Positions 34,688-44,663 of a DNA stretch of 64,000 nt are shown in pieces (positions within the stretch are counted from its first letter, which is position 1; every line of letters begins with the position of its first letter). Location: positions 8,940,435-9,004,434 of the forward strand of contig OZ024802.1 of NCBI GenBank assembly GCA_964017045.1. Direction: 5' to 3'. This DNA comes from Omphiscola glabra. Taxonomy: Eukaryota; Mollusca; Gastropoda; Lymnaeidae. A program made the position numbers and the translations under genes. Under the pieces are notes generated by a model. That model was given only the letters and a program-made list of their open reading frames with translations, was not told the DNA's origin and ran no database searches.

Positions 34688-34867
34688 CATTGGTTCTCAA
34701 CCTTCCAATGTTGCGGCACTTTAATACAGTTCACCAACCACCAAATAATTTTCGTTGATACTTCATAACTGTGTCTTATGTGTGTCTTCCGATGGTCTCA
34801 GTCGTCCCCTGTGGAAGGGTCATGCAAGCCCCAAAGGGGTCGCGACCCACAGGTTTGAGAACCACTG
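34688..34867 (+). mobile_element. hAT MITE, 180 bp, CAGTGGTTCTCAAAC type
   Basis: The right end GGTTTGAGAACCACTG is the reverse complement of the left CATTGGTTCTCAACC with small changes. The 8-bp sequence ATCTAGAT flanks both sides (34680-34687, 34868-34875). A GGGGTCGCGACCC palindrome near the right end is typical of this widespread animal hAT MITE class. Confidence 0.93.
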
Positions 34868-35154
34868 ATCTAGATCATGCTTTTTCCTTTAAAGTATCGC
34901 CTGACAAAGATGATGATGTAAGATTGGACATAAACGCAGATCCTAAACTGCGATGGTTTTACTTCTTTTCAAAGCTTTTTGCATCTTGAACTAGAAGCCT
35001 TCATTACCGTTACTGATTCCTCTTTTTTGCAATGTGTTCACAAAACAAAAACAACAACCAAAAAAAAAAAAAAAAAAAAAAACTACAAACAAAAAACATA
35101 CAAAAAACCCCATAATGATTGCTTTGTAAATCCTTTATAATAACTTCGCTATTG

Positions 35155-35490
35155 TTCGTGGCGTGCTGGCAGGGTTGCTGGCTGGCAAAGTAGTCGGACG
35201 GCTAATTGACCCACTTTCCGTAAACCCATCGAGTTGAAATTTGGCACATAGACGAGTTGCCGATGACAAATATTCAGCCCCGACTCACACAATTTTTCCT
35301 GTTGTACATAACTGCGCCAAAGGAGATTCTTTTTTTAAAAGTGCTTTTCTGAAATAGTTGGTGAAAAAAATCTTCAGTTTAAAAAGCGGATGGGAAATTA
35401 GAATATTAATATGAAATGATATAATAAAAAAAAATGCATGAAAAGTGTTTATACGAAAAACTTTGTTTGAAGGGACAGCTTAATTTGTAT
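35155..35490 (+). repeat. Dispersed repeat copy 2
   Basis: CCCATCGAGTTGAAATTTGG, ACTGCGCCAAAGGAGATT and TACGAAAAACTTTG match 28430-29030 in order. It lacks the LINE insertion, so it shows the empty-site arrangement. Confidence 0.8.
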
Positions 35491-35924
35491 CAGACTACAC
35501 ACACAAGAACTAAGAATTAAATGTACGCAACATGCTGTTTGTATTCTTTTAAAAAAGCGGGGGTTTCAGGTATATATCAGATTTTATGTTGGGTTATAGT
35601 GTTTCCAACTATTTTTTGTTAAAATCCCATGACCTTGATTAACTTCGATGACTTTCAAGTGGCATCGAAATCTCATAAAACACCAAAGCGATTCCACACG
35701 ATTTGAGAACGGCTCTTTAGGATGTGGCCATATCTACATCTAGTATCAATTTGTTGGTCTTAAAGAATCAGCTAAAATGTCAAAAAATAATTTCGAATTA
35801 AGTAGATACATTTTTTTTTTTTTTTTATATTTCAGTCTGATGATATAAACTTAGGTAAGAGTAGTGGCCTTGACACACCTGAACGTTTGAAGAGAAGAGT
35901 TGTCGTTCTCGTCCTTTGTTTTTC
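35491..35924. other. AT-rich stretch, no gene seen
   Basis: It ends in a long T run at about 35810-35826. Nothing else recognised. Confidence 0.5.
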
Positions 35925-36180
35925 ATTGTCATTAACAATGATGAATATAAACGCACATTGTAAATAACAATGATGATAGAATGCACATAGTGATTAACAG
36001 TGATGATAGAAAAGCACATTGCGATTAACAATGATGAATAGCAACGCACTGTGTGATTCACATTGATATATAGAAACGCACATTGTGATTAACAATGATG
36101 AATAGCAACGCACTGTGTGATTCACATTGATGAATAGCAACGCACTGTGTGATTCACATTGATATATAGAAACGCATATA
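35925..36180 (+). repeat. ~31-34-bp degenerate minisatellite
   Basis: Copies contain ATTAACAATGATGAATAGCA and ACGCACTGTGTGATTCAC; the last three are nearly identical. Confidence 0.9.
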
Positions 36181-36282
36181 GTGAGCGCCGGAGAAAGAAG
36201 TTGAATTAACCTCTCTGTTTTATTTTTACTTTTGAAGAATGAAAATTAATTCGTTTTCCTCATTTTTTGTGTCATCACTCAG

Positions 36283-36885
36283 CAGAAGAGTTGTCACATA
36301 ATTTCTGTCATCACTCAGCAGAAAGAATTGTCACATAATTTTTGTCACCACTCAGCAGAAGAGTTGTCACATAATTTCTGTCATCACCCAGCAGAAGAGT
36401 TGTCACATAATCTCTGTCATCACCCAGCAGAAGAGTTGTCACATAATTTCTGTCATCACCCAGCAGAAGAGTTGTCACATAATCTCTGTCATCACTCAGC
36501 AGAAAGAATTGTCACATAATTTCTGTCATCACTCAGCAGAAGAGTTGTCATATTATTTCTGTCATCACTAAGCAGAAAATTTGTCATATAATTTCTGTCA
36601 TCATTCAGCGGAAGAGTTGTCACATAATTTCTGCCATCACTCATCAGAAGAGTTGTCACATAATTTCTGTCATCACTCAGCGGAAGAGTTGTCACATGAT
36701 TTCTGTCATCACTCAGCAGAAGAGTTGTCACATAATTTCTGTCATCACTCAGCAGAAAAGTTGTCACATAATTTCTGTCATCACTCAGCAGAAGAGTTGT
36801 CACATAATTTCTGTCATCACTCAGCAGACGAGTTGTCACATAAGTTCTGTCATCACTCAGCAGACGAGTTGTCAGATAATTTCAT
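36283..36885 (+). repeat. 36-bp minisatellite, ~16 copies
   Basis: The unit GAGTTGTCACATAATTTCTG plus TCATCACTCAGCAGAA is a multiple of 3, giving LSHNFCHHSAEE repeats on + and similar long frames on minus. Array artefacts. Confidence 0.96.
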
Positions 36886-37652
36886 TCGATACAATTATGC
36901 TCGGCTCAATTTTTGGCCACTGTTAAAAGTGGTCACCTCAGAAATAAAACACATCTATAATAATACTCTGTATTAATAAAATAATGTTCTGACTCTCTCA
37001 ACAACCTTTTTGTGTGGCTCTCCCATGAAAAAGCAATAACTTATCGCCGTCTGCTACTAATATCTGACCATATGTCTTTGGGTGGGTGGGTGGGGTGGGG
37101 GTCTCCGTGCTCAAATCGTGTGCTATGATTCCTCCACCCCAATGTACCGATGGCACCCCGGGGGATAGATCTGACAATGCGGCACTAATCTACAACGGTC
37201 CGATCATTCAGAGGACCTGGCACGTGGGTTATGGGTTTGGGGGGGGGGGGGGGGGTTCTGGCCTTGTACAGAAACTTGATGGAATACGAATTGTCTCATT
37301 GTACGGTAACTTCCTCTCTGCTTCCCTTCTCATTCATGTTTTCGCACCTCTCGCTATGCACATGCCAACACCTCCCAAACCACCCTCTCCCCAGCCCTGA
37401 ACTTAGACGCCATTATTAAAGCAGCTGAAACGGAACATTAGAAAGGTTGTTTTTTTGTCCGTCCCGGAAGTCCCGTGATGAGCTCTAATTGGATTCTGCG
37501 CATGACCAGCCACGTGACGTAAAGCTAGTACTGTAATGAGGTATGCGATTGCAAATATTTTTATTTTTATTTTTTTCATTATATTTTACTGAATTGTGTT
37601 TAACAGAATTAATATTGAAGGAATAAAAGTGAATCGTGGTCACCCCTGCTAG
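36886..37652. other. Non-repetitive stretch, no gene seen
   Basis: It includes a G17 run at 37239-37255. No supported coding frame. Confidence 0.5.
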
Positions 37653-38176
37653 ATGATCTGACAGTGGATGCGAGATGATCTGACAGTGGAAGCGAGAGGA
37701 TCTGACAGTGGATGCGAGATGATCTGACAGTGGAAGCGAGATGATCAGACAGTGGATGCGACATGATCTGACAGTGGATGCGAGATAATCTTACAGTGGA
37801 TGCGAAATGATCTGACAGTGGATGCGAGATGATCTGACAGTGGAAGCGAGAGGATCTGACAGTGGATGCGAGATGATCTGACAGTGGAAGCGAGATGATC
37901 TGACAGTGGATGCGAAATGATCTGACATTGGATGCGAGATAATCTTACAGTGGATGCGAAATGATCTGACAGTGGATGCGAGATGATCTGACAGTGGATG
38001 CAAGATGATCTGACAGTGGATGCGAAATGATCTGACTGTGGATGCGAGATAATCTTACAGTGGATGCGAAATGATCTGACAGTGGATGCGAGATCATCTG
38101 ACAGTGGATGCGAAATGATCTGACAGTGGATGTGAGATGATCTGACAGTGGATGCGAGATGATCTGACAGTGGATG
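37653..38176 (+). repeat. 22-bp minisatellite, 24 copies
   Basis: The unit is GATCTGACAGTGGATGCGAG plus AT, with GGAAGCG and AATCTTACAG variants recurring as a block. Confidence 0.96.
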
Positions 38177-38393
38177 CAAGAAAGACCGAGCGTATGTTCT
38201 TTTTTAGTGTCTTCTAGCTGTCGGCTATTGTCACGAGCCAGCAGACATGACACCCTGAAAGCGTCATCGACCTCCCGAGTGATGGTCCTCCGAGGCTGGA
38301 TGCAATAACAGGATGCAGACGTCAACCAGCCAACCAGGTCAGTGATCAACAAAGACACTGGGGCGAAATGTCTGCCAGGAATTTTTGATAGGA

Positions 38394-38592
38394 GACGAGA
38401 CCTTCGGAGAGACACATGGCTGGACAAAGGAGAGTAGCCTTCAAATAGCCTCAGAGAGAGACATGGCTGGACGAAGAAGAGAGTAGCCTTCAAATGACCT
38501 CGGAGAGAGACATGGCTAGACGAAGGAGAGAGTAGCCTTCAAATGACCTCGGAGAGAGACATGGCTGGACGAAGGAGAGTAAACTTCAAATG
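38394..38592 (+). repeat. ~50-bp tandem repeat, 4 copies
   Basis: Copies contain AGACATGGCTGGACGAAGGA, GAGTAGCCTTCAAATGACC and TCGGAGAG. Confidence 0.93.
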
Positions 38593-39484
38593 ACTTCGTG
38601 TTGATGAGTTCAAAATGGTGGAGGCGTAGCACTGAATTAAGGTAAAAGACATGATGGTGATTGCGGTAGTTCAAACATATAAGAATATCACCCGTGCTCT
38701 TGAATTCAACGAGAAGCTGCAAATGCCATGACGCGGTCGAAAAGGGGGCCCCCTTCAACTCTTATGACTCAATTCTTTCAGGGAAACTACTTATCGAAAT
38801 CAGTGCTTCCCGATCTGTGCATTTCTCAGGGGTTCTGCGTCCGCCCCCCTTCCCTTTGTAACACTAGCCTTAATACCATTAACTTGTAAGACATAGTGTA
38901 TAGGTCAAAGGGACTAATACGCTGAAATTGATTCCTTAAAGGGATCTATATCCTTCTATGGACACAATATTGAAAAAGTGTGTGTGTTTTGATTTTTTAT
39001 TTGGCGTCTGCCTAGTTTTTAGTTGTTGTAGGCAAATAAGGTGCATCCCCTGTTTACAACAAGTTCAATATATATGTTTATAACATTATATACAATGGTT
39101 ATGGACTCCCCACCCCGTCCAAACCAAAATGATCACCAGACAGGTAAGGTCAAGGCTGAAGTTGAGAAGACTCTCCTGCGTCTGTGTTATCTCTCTTGCA
39201 GACGTTGACGTAATAATTGAAAAAGTGGACAAAGTGGCCCTGTCGCGGAAATTTCCCATTGATTCAATAACTGGTAAATGGATTTATTAGCATATCTCTT
39301 AGCGCCCTGTTAGTAAGGAATTAGAGGGAAGGATGGTTGCAATAACCAGGCGGGGAGATAAGACGGAGATAAGAGCAGCAAGGAGAGGAAATGGGAGCTT
39401 CAGGAATCATATGTGAATAAGGAACCGCCAAATAATCAAAGAATCCCTGTAGGGGCTGTAAAACATTAACTAATAACTGAAAGT
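38593..39484. other. Non-repetitive stretch, no gene seen
   Basis: Only short frames and no repeat recognised. Confidence 0.5.
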
Positions 39485-39625
39485 TTCACAGACATTTTGA
39501 GGAAAGAGCAGGGGCACATAACAGACAATATGAGAAAAGAATAAGGGCACATCACTTACATTATGGGGAAAGAAAAAGGGCACATCACAGACAGTATGAG
39601 GAAAGAACAAGGGCACATCAAAGTG
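39485..39625 (+). repeat. ~37-bp tandem repeat, 4 copies
   Basis: Copies contain GAGGAAAGAACAAGGGCACA and TCACAGACAATAT. Confidence 0.9.
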
Positions 39626-39705
39626 CGTTCGAACAACGGATAACAGGATATGCGGGGATCCCACCACAAGATAAAGCCGACTATCTTGCGAGGCAAGGCT
39701 CTTCC

Positions 39706-39795
39706 CAGCAGTGTTTCTTTCAGGCATACCTACGGGGGGGGGACTGCCCCCCCCGGAGCAAGTCAAGTGCCCCCCCCCCCCCGGGGGAAATGTGT
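39706..39795 (-). repeat. Terminal fragment of the 29641/43321 dispersed repeat
   Basis: CAGTGTTTCTTTCAGGC and the flanking C/G runs are the reverse complement of the right ends of 29641-30085 and 43321-43737. Confidence 0.7.
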
Positions 39796-39867
39796 AAGAA
39801 AAAAAAATAATAAAAAAACAAAACTACCTTAAATTTAATTTTTATAAAATTTTTAAAAGTTATTGAA

Positions 39868-40290
39868 ATGTGTGCCTTTAATCGATTACAATTATTGGAA
39901 CAAATAAAATATCGCTTTGTTCGATATATATTGATGATCCATAGCGTTCAGGTTAATCTTGTTACAGGCTCGCAGAAATCGATTATAAATGTGGTATTGT
40001 TTTGAAAATTGGCCGCTCCTGATCATAAGCTAAATCTTACTTTTTCTGATTTGCAGATATCGGTATCTTTTATTTAATTACATTTTGCAGCTGCAAAAGT
40101 TGAAAGACTTTTTAATAACCCTGTATTAAACTACCTTTTCATCGATACAAATGTCTGTAAATTAAATATACCGGTAGTTCTTGCTAAGAAATAAACATGT
40201 GCAATCTGTTTTCAAATGATATTGTAAAATAGTATCATGCTTTAAAAAATCATTTTTAGCAAACATTTTAATGTAGTAGATTCCATAGAT
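39868..40290 (+). repeat. Dispersed ~430-bp repeat, copy 2
   Basis: It matches 7785-8215 in order and orientation (CGATTACAATTA, GCAGATATCGGTATCTTT, CTGTTTTCAAATGATATT). Confidence 0.8.
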
Positions 40291-41770
40291 GTATGCTGAC
40301 ATAGATAAAATGAAAATTTAAAAATAATAATAATAATAATTTTAAAACAAAAAATTAGGAATTTACCGGTTACATACAAATAGTGGACATTTCATCATAA
40401 TTATTAAATCGAGTGTTTCTAATTTTTTAACACAGTTTCGGGAACAGAGTAAAATGATTTTAAAAAATAGTCTTTATTTATTAAATCCCCAATGACTTTT
40501 CTCTGTTAATATAATAATAATAAACAATCTTCCCCAGCTGTTTGAACTATGTAAAAAAAAATTATTTTAAGATGATAATCCAGTAGAAAGAATATAATAT
40601 ATATTTAAACAACGAATAAAAAAAAATCGAGTATTTCGATTATCTTGTAAATGCCATTTTTGATAGCAGTTAAAAATAATTTATATGGAATTGGTAAAAA
40701 AAAAATTTTTCAACTATAATATCGAAGAGGCAAGTTGTAATGATCTGAATGAAATTATAGTAGTATAAATTTCTTAATTAACATTTCAATCAACTGAATA
40801 TTGAGATTGAGAATTGAAACATTAATTTTATACGGGAAAAAAAATCACACATTAATAAATATATCAGTCTTTTGTAAACAATTCTTGACTTCTGAACAAT
40901 TATGTCGGTTACATATGATTTATAAATAAATACCAATTTTGAAAACCCATAAAGATATAGTCTTTAGCCCTTTGTACAGAAAAGCTTTTTTTATTTTTGA
41001 CTTTGGTGAAACTTGGAAATATTTTGAAATAAACGTATGTTTTTGGTTTTCTTTTTCGTTCAAAATGTAAAACTATTTTAGCATTTCTTTTTTGTGATGG
41101 ATACCATTTTTGGAAGGAATTCTTTTTTCTTAATTTTAAAAATATTTTGTAGTAAATTCATTATTTTTATGTAGTTGATCCCAAAAATATTTTAAAATAA
41201 TAACTTTAAAAATACATTACTTTTCAATTAAAATTTTTTTTTTGCATACCACACTTAGTCAAGCAGAGACGTCGCTTGACTTTTTATGGCACCCGTGCTA
41301 CTTTTCGGTTTTTTCCTTCCCTACTTAGTAGTAAAAGTTGATAATTTAATGTGATTACAGCCCAACTTTAAGCCCCTAAAATATACGAGGCCCCATGCAG
41401 CTATGTGGGTTGCAGACCTCACACGATGGCTCTTAGGTCAAATGACACATAAAATCTTAACTAACATCTCTCCCGTTGCTCTACAGTTAAGTGTTTAATG
41501 ATGCGAAACTTAATTTAACTACGGTATGTACCAAAAAAATGCATTCTTGCATTTTGAATTTATCAAAAAATTTCCGGGGCCTATAAAGTTTTAAGGGGCC
41601 AGTCTAAGCTAAGGAGTATCTCTCGATAAAAAGCATACCCTAAGGGCTCCCAATTGGACTGAATGTTTTTTAATATTCTGCTGGTGGAACAGTTAGTGAT
41701 GTCCTGTTATTATCGTTATTTCTAGTGCTTCCCACCCAAATATCTGAAATGTTTACATCATTGGCGCTTC
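40291..41770. other. Strongly AT-rich region, no gene seen
   Basis: 40290-41250 is dominated by A and T runs with no open frame of note. 41265-41420 begins CAGAGACGTCGCTTGAC, resembling hAT-MITE ends, but no second terminus or target duplication was found. Confidence 0.5.
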
Positions 41771-41777
41771 ATCCCGT

Positions 41778-42860
41778 TTAGAGCCCTGGCCTGCTTCCCC
41801 CCATTCTTCCATTGAGATCGAACCATCGCTTTACAACTCCATGTGCGAACCCCAAACTTTGTAAGCCCTTCTCTACATCGTCAATCCATCTCAATCTTGG
41901 TCGACCGGTGAGCCGTCTGCCCCTAGGTATCTGCCTGTAGATCGTTTTTGTTGCTCCAGAATCCGGCATCCTTTCAATGTGTCCTGCCTAGGGCAGTCTG
42001 TCTTTTTTTTTGTATATTGTTGTGACTATGGATGGGTATTTGTACAATTGATATAGCTCTTAGTTTGTACGGATTCCCAAAACAAAATTGTCTATCATCG
42101 GGTCATATATTTAGCAGGTTCTCTGCTTTTCTGGTAGGAACCAAGTCTCACTACTGGTCTTGTGATAGTGGTGTATACTGCCTTCTTTGTTCCCTTAGCG
42201 AGATTTTTGCTTTGAAGTAGCTTTTGTAAATTGAAATAAGAACGGTTGCATGCTGTTATTCTTTCCTGCACCTCCGATTGTATTTCCTCTTGCTTATTTA
42301 TAGTCACCCCTAGATATTTGAAAGTAGCTACCCTCTCAAAGGCGTAGATGTTCATATTGATGAAGTCATCAGTGCGTATTTCCTGACATTATCATAAATA
42401 TTGCCTTCGCTTTATTTACATCAAGACCAGCTTTGACTGTCACATCTTCAAGTTCCCTGAACGTTTTAATTATATCATCAATGCTGTTTCTACCAAGTAG
42501 CGCTATATCGTCTGTGTAGGCCAGGTATTGCAGTGGCTGGCTTTATAAAGTTCCTTATGGTTGTTCTGTACCACCTCTCAGGTGCTAACACGTATGTTTA
42601 TAATTCTTTTTTCTAAAGTGATGTTGAAAATGATACACGGATTTCCTTGTCTGAGGCCCAGATTGATTGGGAACTCCCTCAAGTACTCCCTCGGTACTTT
42701 GATTCTACTTTTGTAGTTATCCATCGTCATATGTATGAGTCGGGTAAGTTTGTTAAGGACTCCAAGTTCCAGCACAGCATCGTTCATGTATTTCCTGTCT
42801 ATGCTATCATAACCTGATTTGTAGTCCAGATATAGTTGGTGTATGTTGATGTATTCTTAG
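41778..42860 (-). mobile_element. Non-LTR retrotransposon reverse transcriptase remnant
   Basis: On the minus strand, in order, are LDYKSGYDSIDRKY (RT motif A with catalytic Asp, about 42790-42850), INLGLRQGNPC (motif B type), AYTDDIALLGR (motif C; YTDD at 42507-42518), FKYLGVTIN and RITACNRSYFNLQKLL (thumb, 42135-42355), and RRLTGRPRLRWIDDVEKGLQ (C-terminal end, 41778-41969). Several frame changes and stops separate the blocks, and the segment between 41985 and 42095 is missing or replaced. It is a dead LINE of the type abundant in animal genomes. Confidence 0.9.
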
Positions 42861-43320
42861 CATTTTTCTACGAGACATCTAACAGTAAATATATGAACGT
42901 TTGAAATGCCCCTTCACACATTGTCTTAAAGATACATTGAATACAGTGCATGATACCCTCACTAGGTAACTCTTGTTACCAGTGAAATATCCGCATCAAC
43001 ACCAGGCACAGAAACATTGCAAATCCCATCTACATTCATTGGAGCCATAATGATCAATAAATTGATCGTGGGCCCTTAATAGACAGAAAAAGAAGAAGAA
43101 ATTTAGTTTGTGTCTGGCACTGGTCGCCATAATGCCTCCCCCGACGCTTGAAATATTATTTCCCCCGATCAAATGAAAGTCTTATCAAAACATTCCAATA
43201 ATCATGTATACTCCAAAATGCACCTTTTGATTGTTAAACAATCACACGTTTTCTGCTGCCCTACTTCCCAATAAAAATTACTTGCCATGACAGCCAAATT
43301 TGGTGCTGATATATACTGCC
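42861..43320. other. Non-repetitive stretch, possibly 5' LINE remains
   Basis: It lies directly upstream of the minus-strand RT remnant, so it may be degraded sequence of the same element. No motif survives. Confidence 0.35.
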
Positions 43321-43737
43321 CAGCGGCGTGCCTAGTGTTAGCGCCACCCTAGGTGGGTTAACTTTTTTGCTACGCTACCTTTCTCAATAGAAACTCTGCA
43401 GATGTCCGTAAAAGCTCTATCTAAAGAAAAAATGACACCTGGGAAGACCAAATGTTCGCCCCCCACACTGCTACGTCACTGACGTGAGTCTTTGATGACA
43501 GGGGACAAGATTCATTTTTACACCCCCCTTCCCCCCCCCCCCCCCGCTAAACTCTGAAACCTATTATTTTCATCCATTAACACTATGCCCATTAGATGCC
43601 CCGCTAGTCTGGCGCCCGGGGACATATGTCCCATCTGCCACCCCTTAGCTACGCCTCTGGCCACTGAAAAACTGGCACTGCCCCCCCGAACGTCAAAAGT
43701 GCCCCCTCGGGGGAAAATTTCTGAAAGAAACACTGCT
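43321..43737 (+). repeat. Dispersed ~430-bp repeat (MITE-like), copy 2
   Basis: It starts CAGCGGCGTGCCTAG and matches 29641-30085 through CATTATTTTCATCCATTAA and GAAAGAAACACTG. A C15 run lies at 43531-43545. It abuts the LINE fragment that starts near 43742. Confidence 0.75.
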
Positions 43738-43741
43738 TCCC

Positions 43742-44160
43742 AGCATCAACCTAACGGGCCAAGGATTCCTCTGGGGGTAAAGACCTGGATCAAGGACCTC
43801 TTCCATGAGGAATGGGAGCAGGGGACCGCTGCCCATAAACTTTCCCGGAGCATGCCCAAAACTAACCGCAAGGGCGATCAGTGGTGGTGTCTTACACGCC
43901 ACCAGCAGAGCCTCATCACGCAGATGAGGAAAGAGCACAGCCCTACACGTAGCTACCTGAACAGGTTGCAACCACTGCGGGACCTGAGCTGCCGTCAGTG
44001 TGGACTGGCACCAGAGACGATAGAGCACCTACTAGCCGAGTGCTCGACGCTAGCGACTGGCGTGACTGGGGTCCTCCCGGCCAACCACGTCGAGAGCCTG
44101 ATTTACGGGACTGCCCAGCAGATGAGGTAGGCCTGTACCATACTTGCCGGGGCCATTAAA
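43742..44160 (+). mobile_element. Non-LTR retrotransposon C-terminal (RNase H-distal) fragment
   Basis: The frame encodes ITQMRKEHSPTRSYLNRL, then a zinc-knuckle-like CRQCGLAPETIEHLLAEC, then ESLIYGTAQQMR and a stop (44128-44130). This order (RxGHxxLxxYLxR, CxxCGxxxETxEHxLxxC, short tail) is typical of the end of RNase H-bearing LINE polyproteins. A different lineage from the other LINE fragments here. Confidence 0.82.
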
Positions 44161-44223
44161 GAGCAATAGCTCGGTCCCATACAATGATTTTTATATGTCA
44201 GTGTGTTCGAACATGTTTATGAG

Positions 44224-44340
44224 ACTCACCAATATCAATATCCTTGATAACATTAATATATTTCATAACATCATTATCTCAATAATATCACTAAACTTCA
44301 TAACATCAATATCCTTCTTAACATCAATATCCTTAAAGAA
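44224..44340 (+). repeat. Degenerate ATAACATCAATATCC repeat
   Basis: Short AT-rich copies of CATCAATATCCTTNATAA, about six, upstream of gene A. Confidence 0.7.
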
Positions 44341-44478
44341 GCCGTTCTTAACAGCTCATTTGTATTTGTTATGGGGATGTGGGGGGTGGGTCCCTTGTTT
44401 TCATCTCAGTAGTTACATCCTGTACGTGGTCACTCCAGCACACACCAGCCTATCCCACCCCTGGTGGTTAAAAGGATC

Positions 44479-44486
44479 TATAAAAG
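44479..44486 (+). promoter_or_regulatory. TATA box candidate for gene A
   Basis: A canonical TATAAAAG lies 111 bp before the gene A start codon, which would place transcription start near 44510 and leave a ~90-base 5' UTR. It is followed by a C13 run at 44491-44503. Confidence 0.55.
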
Positions 44487-44596
44487 ATGGCCCCCCCCCC
44501 CCCGTCACACTTCTAAGTCGTAGATTTACCAACTAGAAGCAGAAATCACTTCTTTGTTTGCATTTTTTTAAACAAACTATTTGAAATCAAGCAGCT

Positions 44597-44663
44597 ATGT
44601 TGCGTTTCTGTTCTTTGTTGTTGATGTTGCTGGTTCTCGGAGTTGCTGGGGTTGGTTCAGTAG
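44597..44663 (+). CDS. Gene A exon 1 (signal peptide)
   Basis: It codes for 22 residues plus one base and ends TCAGTAG|GTGAGT, a strong donor. The motif MLxxCSxLL and the GVGS end are shared with gene B exon 1. Confidence 0.8.

Noticed and set aside
43313..43667. 8-bp target duplication around the 43321 repeat
   Set aside because: ATACTGCC on the left does not match GCCACTGA after the GCCTCTG end, and homology to the 29641 copy continues beyond that point, so the true end is elsewhere.
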